A DNA stretch of 64,000 nucleotides, taken from positions 124,001-188,000 of the forward strand of contig NZ_QVMN01000006.1 in assembly GCF_010501075.1 (NCBI RefSeq), in the 5' to 3' direction. Source of the DNA: Dysgonomonas sp. 25 (GTDB taxonomy: Bacteria > Bacteroidota > Bacteroidia > Bacteroidales > Dysgonomonadaceae). Position 1 is the first letter of the stretch; each line of letters starts with the position of its first letter. This document shows positions 30,436-39,619 of this stretch, in pieces. The notes beneath the pieces are model-generated. The model did no database searches. It was not told where the DNA came from and saw nothing but the letters and a program-made list of their open reading frames with translations. Made by a program: the position numbers and the translations under genes.

Positions 30436-30477
30436 ACAAAGGGTACTCCTGGCAATCACTGCCCAAAGTACCCCTTT
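30436..30477 (-). terminator. Terminator of the 863-residue secreted protein gene
   Basis: On the minus strand AAAGGGGTACT pairs with AGTACCCTTT around an inner GGGCA...TGCC stem, followed by GTTTTTTG. Same GGGGTA-type stem as the element at 33403-33440. The 298-base gap 30227-30525 otherwise holds only the tandem 17-mers. Confidence 0.82.
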
Positions 30478-30525
30478 CGCATTAAATACAAGTAAATAGT
30501 ATAGTTGTTCTTAAATCATCGAACT

Positions 30526-33060
30526 TTAAGGTGCATCTTTCACGCACTTATAAGTTGCTGAGAGATCCCATTCTGAACTAAAACCGCCGTACACTATAGT
30601 AGACCAACAATAGTAAAAAGTATCATTTCTAATATCAAGCTCTATAGTTAAAAAAGGTTGAAAGAAACTTCCAAAAAAGCTTTCTCCCAATGCCTGTAAA
30701 GCTGTACGATTGGTAATGTTACTGATATCTGATCTATACGGCAAGCGAGCACCTCTACTCTCGCATGCAGCCTTAGCCTCATTTCGTTTAGCCGGACCAT
30801 AAGTATTTCTGTCGATATATATATTTCCGGCTCTCACCATTAACCCTTCTTGTGTCCCTGTATATACTTGAACCCATTCGGGATTATTTGTTCCATTTTT
30901 GTGCTCTTTGGCAATATAAACCTTTATAGTGCGATCTGTATCACCTGCTCCCGGAATAGTGACTGTTCTTTGCCCAACTCCGCCAGCTGCTGAAATCCAC
31001 AAATCGCCAACGCCATCTGCCGTTGTTTTTACCCTGAAATTGGGCGTCCATGTTGTTGTCGATGTATTAATTTTATAATTACCTCCGGTACTTGGAATAG
31101 TAACAGGGATATAATTATTAGACCCTGTCAGAGTATATCCGGCTTGATTGACTGCCGAGCCGACAGTTTTCCATGCCCCAAATCCTCCTGATCCGTTACT
31201 TACTCCCGGATGATAATATTCCATCCGTATACTTCGCGAATTCCATGTTGCATTAGCCGGCACAGATAAAGTAACTGATCTGGTTCCGGATTCTCCTCCT
31301 GCAATTGTTCCTGTCGCCAGAGCTGTTCTTCCTACTATCTGATAGGCTCTGATGTTCATCGTTGGATACGCACCTGTAAGAGATACGCTTACATTAGTAG
31401 AAGTATTAGCTGGCAAGCTATTCAAATCAGTAGATTTCCCCGATATATAGTACCCGGGTTGGGTGATCTTTTTACTTCCTCCCGAAGTAGACATAGAAGA
31501 AGTATTATTTCCATAAACGGCCGATACGGTTATGGTCCTCTTTACAGGCGTTGTTGATAAAGACCAGTCGGTATTAGCCGGAATATTGATCGTGGTACTC
31601 TTATTCCCAAAATAGGAAGGATTTTGATTAGCGGAAGCCGTACCGATGGAAGGAGTCGCTTTCCAAGCAGCATTGGTACTCACATTCACGGTGACATTTC
31701 CTCCTGTTCGCGCTACACTTGTAGCACTCAATGAATTAAATGCAAAACGCGCAGCTACTGTCCTGTTCACCGTTACATCCAAAGGCGCAGGAGCTGCCTG
31801 TGGACTTGTATTGAGCGCCGAAAAACGCAAAGTTGTCGTATAGGTTCCCGGAACGGGTTCAGTTGTAGCCGGATTCAATGTCAAGGCCACCCCGTTGGTG
31901 ATTACAGGCGTAGAAGTACCTTGTGTCGTTCCGGGCATAATGGTTGTTCCATTCAGCGAAGCGCTACCAACAACATCATTGTAATTGCCCGATTGCACTT
32001 CATACTTCCATTGGGCATTGGTATTGAGAGTTACATTTTGTGCCGATGTAAGGTTTATTGCTCCAGAGCCTACTCTTATCAAGGAAGGTGCTGCTGCAAG
32101 TTGTTTTACTTCAATATCCCTATTTTTAAAATGAGGGTCTGTTGAAGTAATATCTAATTTGGCAATACGCTCGGCCCAAGTATTATTATTATCAAGGGTT
32201 ATGCTCATAGTTTTTCCACTGGTGCGATTTGTATTATTTGCCAAAGCTGTTATCATCGTCCCCGGATTGGTGGAAGAAATAGCAGCACTCCAGTCGGAGG
32301 CTTCGGTCGTAGCTATCACACTATGGGTAGCGGCGTATGGAGAAAAGGAAGTCTTATTGAGCGAGTAGGTCATTTCCCTATCGAGTTGCGTTATGGTGAT
32401 AGGATATACAAATGTTCTGTCGCGGATTTTTACTGTTGCCGTTACCACTGCTGTACGGTCTCCACCGGTATTATTCACATCCGGCTGGAAAGTAAATATT
32501 TTGGAAATATCCCGCGTCAGATTCGACGGGTATTGTTGCCAGTCAGCCAACGGGATAACCCCATCGTTTGCCCATTGTACAGTTGCTCCGTCATAGTTCA
32601 TCTCTAACGTTATATTCTTAGCGGCTAAAGCGCTTTTGTAAAAGAGCAGGTTTTCGGGGGTGAAACGTGCTTTGGCACAAGGACTTGGGATACGCACCCA
32701 TTCTGTTCCCGTCCACAGATAAAGTCCTTTACAAAAATCTACTACGGCCTCGTTCGTATTGTACACTATGAGGCCTGTGTGATTTTCGTCTTCGGTATCT
32801 TTCAACGTCCCTGTGTAACTGGAATTGGCTATTCCGCTCCCGGGAGAAGTTTCGAACATGGGAAACAAATTGTTGGCATCAGTCAACGAAACTCTCGGTA
32901 AGGACATCCCTTTGTCGGAAGTTCCGTCCTGCTTTTGTTTTAAGTCAAGTAAAGCCCCCGGATTCGGTTTGTTATCAGATCCTATGGTTACTTGTGCAAT
33001 GGTTGTTGTAGAATAAATAAACAGCAATGTCAAGATAACTCGTGATAATGTTAATTTCAT
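30526..33060 (-). CDS. Large secreted modular protein (paralogue C)
   Basis: About 844 residues from the ATG at 33060, which gives a clean signal peptide (MKLTLSRVILT...IAQ); the open frame runs 19 codons further up. The N-terminal module and the BACON/Ig-like central part closely match the 984-residue neighbour (e.g. both contain ITITQLDREM and AYGNNTSSM-like segments), but only one full QAGY repeat is followed by a divergent beta module and a shorter tail (ESRGARLPYRSD, ATYKCVKDAP). Tandem duplication followed by loss or exchange of the 3' half is the simplest reading. Function unknown; probably exported to the cell surface. Confidence 0.72.
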   Translation of the reverse strand: MKLTLSRVILTLLFIYSTTTIAQVTIGSDNKPNPGALLDLKQKQDGTSDKGMSLPRVSLTDANNLFPMFETSPGSGIANSSYTGTLKDTEDENHTGLIVYNTNEAVVDFCKGLYLWTGTEWVRIPSPCAKARFTPENLLFYKSALAAKNITLEMNYDGATVQWANDGVIPLADWQQYPSNLTRDISKIFTFQPDVNNTGGDRTAVVTATVKIRDRTFVYPITITQLDREMTYSLNKTSFSPYAATHSVIATTEASDWSAAISSTNPGTMITALANNTNRTSGKTMSITLDNNNTWAERIAKLDITSTDPHFKNRDIEVKQLAAAPSLIRVGSGAINLTSAQNVTLNTNAQWKYEVQSGNYNDVVGSASLNGTTIMPGTTQGTSTPVITNGVALTLNPATTEPVPGTYTTTLRFSALNTSPQAAPAPLDVTVNRTVAARFAFNSLSATSVARTGGNVTVNVSTNAAWKATPSIGTASANQNPSYFGNKSTTINIPANTDWSLSTTPVKRTITVSAVYGNNTSSMSTSGGSKKITQPGYYISGKSTDLNSLPANTSTNVSVSLTGAYPTMNIRAYQIVGRTALATGTIAGGESGTRSVTLSVPANATWNSRSIRMEYYHPGVSNGSGGFGAWKTVGSAVNQAGYTLTGSNNYIPVTIPSTGGNYKINTSTTTWTPNFRVKTTADGVGDLWISAAGGVGQRTVTIPGAGDTDRTIKVYIAKEHKNGTNNPEWVQVYTGTQEGLMVRAGNIYIDRNTYGPAKRNEAKAACESRGARLPYRSDISNITNRTALQALGESFFGSFFQPFLTIELDIRNDTFYYCWSTIVYGGFSSEWDLSATYKCVKDAP

Positions 33061-33402
33061 AATTACAGTATTTAATTTGATAGTGTGATAATGTCGAAAC
33101 AATTGTATCAAGGACACATATATCCTTACTTCTTTTTGAGTAGAAGTGAAGAATAAATAAACAGTTTTTTTGGAAATAACAACCCGAAAAAGGCTCGGAA
33201 TTATTGCTTATGTTGAATGTCTAAAAAAATTGTTAATGTATGTGCGTATGTACGTATATAATATTTTACATAGTTATTATTCGGATATCTGTATAAGTTA
33301 GTAATAGATGCTTGTTATTTTCACGTAATTTATGTTATACTTTTGCAAATATATACATTTTTTATGATTTATCTCTTAAATATTCAAATTTAAAGAAAAA
33401 AA

Positions 33403-33440
33403 TAGGGGATTCGACGGCTGTCACAGCCCGGAATACCCCT
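33403..33440 (-). terminator. Terminator downstream of the FISUMP stub
   Basis: On the minus strand AGGGGTATTC pairs with GAATCCCCT around an inner GGCTGT/ACAGCC stem, followed by ATTTTTTTC. Confidence 0.8.
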
Positions 33441-33481
33441 TCACTTTAACACAAGCAAATAGTATAATATAGTAGTTGTAT

Positions 33482-33535
33482 CTATTTTGGTTTCACACAA
33501 CGCCAATTGGCATTATATCCTTTTTGATCCATTCA
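33482..33535 (-). pseudogene. 3' stub of a further FISUMP-family gene
   Basis: On the minus strand the reading frame MDQKGYNANWRCVKPK ends in TAG at 33482-33484 and is preceded by an in-frame TGA at 33533-33535. The ending WRCVKPK matches the tails of the three neighbouring paralogues (TRCVRYP, YKCVKDAP, VRCVKDN), and the downstream terminator and TTAACACAAGCAAATAGTATA leader are also shared. The remainder of the gene has decayed. The rest of 33118-33885 (768 bases, AT-rich) shows no other gene. Confidence 0.6.
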
Positions 33536-33812
33536 AATAATATTTAGCCATTCAAAATTACTTCTTAATCAACCTATAATTCAAAAAATGAGACAAACCC
33601 ACTCAATCTGTCGACCAAACAAGGTTTTTTGTAAGATAAATGATTATTAATAAAGCTTAATTTTAAAAGAATAAGAGAAAAGTAAAGAAATATTATATCT
33701 CCATTTATGAACCTTCAAGATATTTATTTGTTAAAGTATTTGTATTCGTAACAATAGAATTTATTTTCTAAAAAAATAACGAAATTAATGAGTATAAATT
33801 AATAAGTATAAT

Positions 33813-33820
33813 TACTTTTG
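33813..33820 (+). promoter_or_regulatory. -7 element TACTTTTG for the OmpA-like gene
   Basis: TAnnTTTG match 66 bases upstream of the start at 33886. No standard -33 TTG. Confidence 0.45.
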
Positions 33821-33885
33821 CGACCTGAACGGTTATTTATAAAGAGTAAAAAAAGGTATTAGTAAACAAACTTAAATTATTTGAA

Positions 33886-35055
33886 ATGAAAAAAGTATTA
33901 TTTTCAATCGCAGCTATCGCTTTTATAGCCATGCCTGCGTTGGCACAAGAAAAGGTTATCAAAAAGACTAAATTCAGCGACAACTGGTTTATCCAGGCGC
34001 AAGGTGGTGCTTCATACACTATTAGCGAAAACTTCAAAGATGCTTCGGTAGGTGATCTTATTACTCCGACTGTGGCAGTATCATTCGGTAAACACTTCAC
34101 TCCTATATTCGGATTACGTGCACAGGCAAGCGGATGGGAATCGAAAAGCCAATATACTTATATCGACGATACATACAGACATAAGTATTTCCAAGCCGGT
34201 TTGGACGGTATGTTCAACCTGACTAACGTATTCGGAGAGTACGACAAAGACCGTTTCTTCAATCTTTACGGAATGGTAGGACTTGCTTATGTACACGGAT
34301 CAAGCAAAGATAACGTGAATCTGAACGTAGGTTCGACTAATCCGAGTGTTGGTATTCTTAAATCGAATATGATCGTTCCACGTGTAGGTTTCCATGCCGA
34401 TATGGCTTTGACTGACGCTTTGAGCATCAACCTCGAGGTTACAGGTAACTTACTCGAAGACCGTTTCAACGGTGTAGAAAGAGCTAAAGCTTACGATGGT
34501 ATGGTTACAGCATTGGCTGGTATTACTTACCATATCAACAAAGGATTTGAAGTAATCGACTACATCGATCCGGCCGAATTGGATGCTCTCAATAACAGAA
34601 TCAATGAGCAACGTGCTTTGATGAATGCTAAAGACGGTAAAATCTCTGACCTCGAAAGACAATTGGCCGAAAAACCAAAAGTTATCGTTGAAGAAGTGGT
34701 AGCTAAAGAAATAGAAGAAGATATCGTAATGAATGCTGTGGTAGTATTTAAACTTGGTAAAGCAGATTTGCAAGACAACCAGGAAATCAATATCTACAAT
34801 GCTGCACGTTACTTCCAGGAAAATCCTGATATGCACTGCGTTATCACAGGTTATGCTGACAAAGCTACCGGTAACCCGACTATCAACCAAAAGATATCGG
34901 AAAAACGTGCCGAAACTGTTGCTAACATCATGGTACAAAAATTCGGTATCAGTCGTAGCCGCATCACTACTCAAGCAAGTGGAGACAAAGATCAACCATT
35001 CCAAAACGATGCTTGGAACCGTGTTGTAATCTTTACTGCAGTGAAGAAAAAATAA
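33886..35055 (+). CDS. OmpA-family outer-membrane protein
   Basis: A protein of 389 residues with a signal peptide (PALAQE), an N-terminal beta-barrel (about 25-220), a short coiled linker (DALNNRINEQRALMNAKDGKISDLERQL, about 229-265) and a C-terminal OmpA peptidoglycan-binding domain (VVFKLGKADLQDNQEINIYNAARYFQ, then ISEKRAETVANIMVQKFGISRSRI). It anchors the outer membrane to the cell wall and is usually abundant in Bacteroidales. It has its own -7 element and a strong terminator, so it is a single-gene unit. Confidence 0.95.
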   Translation: MKKVLFSIAAIAFIAMPALAQEKVIKKTKFSDNWFIQAQGGASYTISENFKDASVGDLITPTVAVSFGKHFTPIFGLRAQASGWESKSQYTYIDDTYRHKYFQAGLDGMFNLTNVFGEYDKDRFFNLYGMVGLAYVHGSSKDNVNLNVGSTNPSVGILKSNMIVPRVGFHADMALTDALSINLEVTGNLLEDRFNGVERAKAYDGMVTALAGITYHINKGFEVIDYIDPAELDALNNRINEQRALMNAKDGKISDLERQLAEKPKVIVEEVVAKEIEEDIVMNAVVVFKLGKADLQDNQEINIYNAARYFQENPDMHCVITGYADKATGNPTINQKISEKRAETVANIMVQKFGISRSRITTQASGDKDQPFQNDAWNRVVIFTAVKKK

Positions 35056-35083
35056 GCGTTAAAAACGTTGTTTCCTAAATAAC

Positions 35084-35126
35084 AAATCCCTCAGATGAGT
35101 AATTCATTTGAGGGATTTTTTTTTTG
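35084..35126 (+). terminator. Terminator of the OmpA-like gene
   Basis: Stem AAATCCCTCA.ATGA / TCAT.TGAGGGATTT (35084-35098 with 35104-35118), followed by a run of T to 35125. Confidence 0.92.
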
Positions 35127-35146
35127 TGTAAAAAAATACAATTATT

Positions 35147-35175
35147 TTGACAATTAAATTTATTTCATATATTTG
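35147..35175 (+). promoter_or_regulatory. Promoter of the small membrane protein gene
   Basis: TTG (35147-35149), 18-base spacer, TATATTTG (35168-35175). The ATG at 35197 lies 21 bases downstream. Confidence 0.6.
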
Positions 35176-35196
35176 TATACTTATTAAAGACAAAAA

Positions 35197-35409
35197 ATGA
35201 AACAAAAGAAAGAAGGTAATCTTTGGCTTGGCATATTTATTGGATTATTTATTTTTATCATGGCTATTGCTAAAAATATAGATTTAATCCAATCGGGCGA
35301 GCATGGCATTTTAAAATTTACTCTGTTCACAGTAATCATGGCTATTGTTTCTATAAGCCTATCTTTTATGTCATACAAATTGACACGATTATTTAGTAAA
35401 ACAAAATAA
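35197..35409 (+). CDS. Small two-helix membrane protein, unknown function
   Basis: A protein of 70 residues with two hydrophobic helices (about 9-26 and 40-60) and a basic C-terminus (KLTRLFSKTK). Not recognised. It is supported as a gene by a good upstream promoter, a start at the right distance, and an immediate downstream terminator. Nothing in the neighbours (OmpA-like on one side, convergent GH32 on the other) points to a role. Confidence 0.65.
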   Translation: MKQKKEGNLWLGIFIGLFIFIMAIAKNIDLIQSGEHGILKFTLFTVIMAIVSISLSFMSYKLTRLFSKTK

Positions 35410-35424
35410 ATTTTCAACATAAAC

Positions 35425-35464
35425 AAAAGACTCAGGTAAGTAATTTTCCCTGAGTCTTTTTATT
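35425..35464. terminator. Bidirectional terminator between the small membrane protein and GH32 genes
   Basis: Perfect 12-bp stem AAAAGACTCAGG/CCTGAGTCTTTT (35425-35436 with 35449-35460), with A/T tracts on both sides suiting both strands. Confidence 0.88.
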
Positions 35465-35483
35465 TATAAGCTTAATACAAAGT

Positions 35484-37130
35484 CTACCAGATAGACTTCA
35501 CATCATATACTTTCAAATCCTTTACTTCTATATTGTTTCCCCAGAAGTGGAAACCTTCCTTATTACCGGCATGTGGCCTGCGTTCCATCGAATAGGAATA
35601 TTTTCCGCCATCGATAAATACTTCAATCGAAGTTTTGTCAATATAAATATCCGCAGTCAGTTCCATACTTGTCATATCTTCGGGCGAATAAAACATACCG
35701 TTCAGCATATTCGGATTCAAATCGTAATCGATTATCCGTTGTCCGAAAAGATTAAAGCCTGCATTGGTAGCATGCGAGAGTTTTATAGTCGTTTCGATGC
35801 GTAACATATCGCCATCATAATACTTCTTCATCCGATTATTAGCTTCATCCGAAGACAAGGAAGTCCATTCGTCCTGCAAGGTGAACAGCTGCTCCACTTC
35901 TTCTACAGGTTTACTGAATAATCTCACACCGTCTTTAGTCGTGCGAAGTGTTAATTCGGTAGGCAAAGACATCATACCATTGAAAGGCATGCCGGGATGC
36001 GAGAGCCTGCACCACCCTATCTGGATGCGGCGTCCGTCTTTGGCAGGAATATTATTGAATGTCTGCGCGGCATATATCGTCCCTGTAGTGAAATAATATT
36101 TTCCATGCGTAGGTGTAAATACTTTACCGTCGAAATCCCCCAACATATATGTTCCCGAAGCACCATACATCACCCATTTGGTATTGCTTTTATCACCGTC
36201 TATCGCTAATTCGAATAATTCGGGACACTCCCAGAATCCGGTTACATGGCTTTCATATTTCCAGTCTTTCAAATCGCCGGAAGTATAAATAGAATGCCCG
36301 TCGCGCTCGTTCAGTACCATCACCCAGTGTTTTGCAGGAGCATACCAAAACACTTTGGGGTCGCGTGTGTCTACACTATTCCATTTAGCCTTGGAATCTA
36401 TCAATGGATTTTTGTCATACTTGATAAAAGTACGTCCTTTGTCGAGGCTGTAAGCCATGCATTGTACCTGTTTTTCGGGGCTGGCCGCTGTATAAAAGGC
36501 TATCATGGCCGGATTGTTCTTTTTATTATATCCCGCTGTATTATCGTAATCGATGACAGTAGAACCGGAATACATCGTCCCTATATGGTCAGGATATAAA
36601 GCATCGGGCAATTCTTTCCAATGTACCAGATCGGCGCTTACAGCATGCCCCCAATGCATATTTTCCCACTCCTTTTCGTAAGGATTATGCTGATAGAAAA
36701 GATGATATTCGCCATCGTAATAAATCAATCCGTTTGGGTCGTTTATCCATCCCCTCATCGTGGTGAAATGGAATTGCGGACGGTTCTTTTCTTTATATAT
36801 CCTGTCCGCTTCGGTTATCTTATCATCCTGATATATCTTGTCCAATCCCGCAGGATTACCTTCGTAACGGATTTTTATTGTTCTTCCTTTTATCGACGAC
36901 ACATCACGAAATATCCAGTAATCGGGTTCGCCATCGGCCAATCTTACCACAACAGGTGTTTGTGTACGGCCATCTATTTCGAAATACATTTTAGCTCTTT
37001 CTTCTTTGTGCGATACCGGGATGTTCAGATATTGTTTCGTTATTTTCAATATTTTTTCTTGAGCTGAAATACCCATGTTTACAGTGATAACCAACAGAAA
37101 CAAAACAACATATTTAAGCGTTAATTTCAT
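35484..37130 (-). CDS. Glycoside hydrolase family 32 beta-fructosidase
   Basis: A protein of 548 residues with a signal peptide (MGISAQ). After a short beta N-terminal region (about 25-115) comes the five-bladed propeller with the three GH32 acidic residues in the expected motifs: nucleophile Asp131 in WINDPNG, the RDP motif (VDTRDPKVFW) and the acid/base Glu in WECPELF. A C-terminal beta-sandwich ends with the GH32C-type MERRPHAGN segment. It cleaves fructosyl bonds in sucrose, inulin or levan; endo/exo and linkage preference cannot be read. No fructan transporter or fructokinase is adjacent. Confidence 0.94.
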   Translation of the reverse strand: MKLTLKYVVLFLLVITVNMGISAQEKILKITKQYLNIPVSHKEERAKMYFEIDGRTQTPVVVRLADGEPDYWIFRDVSSIKGRTIKIRYEGNPAGLDKIYQDDKITEADRIYKEKNRPQFHFTTMRGWINDPNGLIYYDGEYHLFYQHNPYEKEWENMHWGHAVSADLVHWKELPDALYPDHIGTMYSGSTVIDYDNTAGYNKKNNPAMIAFYTAASPEKQVQCMAYSLDKGRTFIKYDKNPLIDSKAKWNSVDTRDPKVFWYAPAKHWVMVLNERDGHSIYTSGDLKDWKYESHVTGFWECPELFELAIDGDKSNTKWVMYGASGTYMLGDFDGKVFTPTHGKYYFTTGTIYAAQTFNNIPAKDGRRIQIGWCRLSHPGMPFNGMMSLPTELTLRTTKDGVRLFSKPVEEVEQLFTLQDEWTSLSSDEANNRMKKYYDGDMLRIETTIKLSHATNAGFNLFGQRIIDYDLNPNMLNGMFYSPEDMTSMELTADIYIDKTSIEVFIDGGKYSYSMERRPHAGNKEGFHFWGNNIEVKDLKVYDVKSIW

Positions 37131-37804
37131 AGTAATTAATACATTAGGTTTTAACTTTAGTTTGATTTGCCAGACGGTTAATTAATTGGTTTTACAGACT
37201 GCAAGGTATAACAAAATATCCTTCGGAGGAAATAAACTTATCCACACGTTTTTTCATCAACATATATATTATATTTTATTTATTTAATTCTTTAAAAAAA
37301 AATTCATAATGATATTTATATCCTGTTAACTCTGTTCATTTCTTTTTACGAGAATGTTTGGATTTTCGGTAATTAAAAAAATATTCATACCCGTTTGTGA
37401 TTTTATCAACATCGGTGCGACTAATAAGATGTTAAGGCAAAGCTCTTTCCAAACGTTATTAAAAGCGTGTTAATAACTGGCTCTGTTGAAAAGTATTTTT
37501 TATTCGGAAACTTGCAAGTTGTGAAAAAGCAGATAAAAAATAAAGAATAAAAAGGCATATACGAATGCTTCATATTCCAATCGGGTTTTCGTATAACCGG
37601 ATTATTGGAAAGTCAAGCATTTTTTATCCGGATTTTTATCAACAGTTTTCAACAGTTTCTTAACAGCAGGATGTTAAATAAAGGACTATCCGCAACGAAA
37701 GATAGTTATTTAAAAGCATTCAATTGGCTTTCTTCCTTTTTATTTAAAGGACTTTGTAGAGAAAAATTATTAATTTTGTTAGATATATTTATAATCGCAG
37801 AAAA
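37131..37804. other. AT-rich divergent region with DnaA-box-like words; candidate origin
   Basis: No gene is supported in these 674 bases. They contain one exact DnaA box TTATCCACA (37238-37246), two TTATCAACA (37403-37411 and 37636-37644), TTTTCAACA (37646-37654), an inverted TTTTCAACA (about 37483-37491) and an inverted TTATTAACA (about 37469-37477). A very AT-rich block lies at about 37261-37320. The genes on both sides point away from it. This is suggestive of an origin but not proof. Confidence 0.35.
37771..37778 (+). promoter_or_regulatory. -7 element TAATTTTG for sppA
   Basis: TAnnTTTG match 27 bases upstream of the sppA ATG at 37805. Confidence 0.4.
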
Positions 37805-39562
37805 ATGAAAGATTTTTTAAAGACGCTGATAGCATCGATGATAGGATGCTTTATTGTTTTGGGACTGTTGTTCGTGATGTCGCTTGGTATATTGGCAAGT
37901 ATGTCGCTCAGTTCAGAGAAAACGTATTCGTTGAAGGATAACACTGTACTCACACTCAAACTGAATGGTGTATTGAAGGATAGGGTAGAGGAAGGAAATC
38001 CTTTCAATGACTTGGTATTCGGAAAAAGTACTTCCGAAATAGGATTGGATGATATTCTTTCGTCTATACAGAAAGCAAAGGAAAATGATAAAATCAAGGG
38101 TATCTATATCCACGCAAGTTCGTTTTCGGCGGCACCTGCTTCATTGAAAGAGATACGTGACGAATTACAAGCTTTCAAGGAAAGCGGTAAATTCATTATT
38201 TCTTACGGCGAAGTATATACACAAGGTTTGTATTACCTGTCTACCGTTTCGGACAAAATGATTCTGAATACCAAAGGAATGGTGGATTTGCACGGATTGG
38301 CTGCCGAACCTACTTTCTACAAAGGATTGCTCGACAAACTGGGTATAGAAGTACAAATCTTCAAGGTAGGTACATTCAAATCGGCCGTAGAACCGTTTAT
38401 GCTCGATAAGATGAGCGATGCCAACCGTCAGCAGGTAGAATCTTACCTGAACGATATCTGGTCGGTTATATTGACCGATATATCCGCATCGCGTGGAATA
38501 TCTGTCGAAAAACTGAATGCTATTGCCGACGAAATGCCGTTGCTCAAGCAACAGGATTATTATCTGGCCAATAATATGGTAGATACACTGATGTATGAGA
38601 GCGAGGTAAAAAATTACCTGAAAAACCTTATGAGCGTAGATGAAGAAGAAGATGTACACCAGGCATCTATCAGTGATATGACAACAATTGCTTTCCAGAA
38701 GAAAAAAGGAGGAAAAGGCACTGTAGCTGTTCTCTATGCACAGGGAAATATCACGAATGGTTCAGGTCGCGAAGGTATCACAGACGGTCATTTTGTTAAG
38801 GAACTTAATAAATTGAAAGACAACGATGATGTAAAAGCCGTTGTATTCCGTGTGAATTCGGGTGGTGGTAGCGCCAGTGCATCCGAACAGATATGGAGAG
38901 CTGTGAGCGAATTGAAAGAGAAAAAACCGGTAGTTATCTCTATGGGCGACTATGCCGCATCGGGAGGTTATTATATCTCGGCCAACGCTTCCAAAATCAT
39001 TGCCGAACCGAATACCCTTACAGGTTCAATAGGTATCTTCGGTATGTTCCCGAACATGAAAGCCTTGTCCGACAAAGTAGGCTTGACATACGATGTAGTG
39101 AAAACAAATGAATTTGCCGATTTCGGCGACATCACACGCCCTATGCGCTACGACGAAAAAGTGTTGATGCAGGCTTATATCAACAACGGATACGATTTGT
39201 TCCTTACCCGTTGTTCCGAAGGTCGCGGAATAGCAAAAGATTCGTTGGCGCAGATTGCCGAAGGCCGTGTGTGGACAGGTAACCAGGCACTCGAATTAGG
39301 CTTGGTAGACGGTATCGGCGGCATCGGAACAGCTATCGAAGAAGCAGCGAAACTGGCCGAACTCGAAGAATATTCGGTAAAAGATTTTCCGCGTAAGGTC
39401 GATTTCTTCGAAGCCTTCTTGAACAGCCAGAAAGAGGACGTTTCGGTGCGCATGATGAAAGAATATTTGGGCGAAGATTACAAATTATTCGAAACTATTC
39501 GTAACTTTAAGCAGCAGGATTATATGCAGGCACGCATACCTTATGGTGTAAAGATAGATTAA
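37805..39562 (+). CDS. sppA: Signal peptide peptidase SppA, long (67K) type
   Basis: A protein of 585 residues, the double-domain length. One N-terminal membrane helix (about 9-33) is followed by two tandem ClpP-like peptidase_S49 domains. The catalytic Lys is in the N-terminal domain (FYKGLLDKLGIEVQIFKVGTFKSAVEPF, about 175-200), and the nucleophile Ser is in the C-terminal domain (GDYAASGGYYIS, near 386). SppA degrades leftover signal peptides in the inner membrane. It is followed by lpxK 57 bases later, probably in one unit. Confidence 0.95.
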   Translation: MKDFLKTLIASMIGCFIVLGLLFVMSLGILASMSLSSEKTYSLKDNTVLTLKLNGVLKDRVEEGNPFNDLVFGKSTSEIGLDDILSSIQKAKENDKIKGIYIHASSFSAAPASLKEIRDELQAFKESGKFIISYGEVYTQGLYYLSTVSDKMILNTKGMVDLHGLAAEPTFYKGLLDKLGIEVQIFKVGTFKSAVEPFMLDKMSDANRQQVESYLNDIWSVILTDISASRGISVEKLNAIADEMPLLKQQDYYLANNMVDTLMYESEVKNYLKNLMSVDEEEDVHQASISDMTTIAFQKKKGGKGTVAVLYAQGNITNGSGREGITDGHFVKELNKLKDNDDVKAVVFRVNSGGGSASASEQIWRAVSELKEKKPVVISMGDYAASGGYYISANASKIIAEPNTLTGSIGIFGMFPNMKALSDKVGLTYDVVKTNEFADFGDITRPMRYDEKVLMQAYINNGYDLFLTRCSEGRGIAKDSLAQIAEGRVWTGNQALELGLVDGIGGIGTAIEEAAKLAELEEYSVKDFPRKVDFFEAFLNSQKEDVSVRMMKEYLGEDYKLFETIRNFKQQDYMQARIPYGVKID

Positions 39563-39619
39563 TGCTTGTTCTTGGCACATCTTCGGGGTGTTTATAGAAC
39601 AATCTAATAATAGTAATAG

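Noticed and set aside
22329-33060. Diversity-generating retroelement targeting the FISUMP-like tails
   Set aside because: FISUMP-like and C-type-lectin-like tails can be variable regions of such elements, but no reverse transcriptase or template repeat was seen in the window.
37605-37808. 67-codon ORF upstream of sppA
   Set aside because: Lies in AT-rich non-coding sequence with DnaA-box-like words, overlaps the sppA start in another frame, and has no family pattern.
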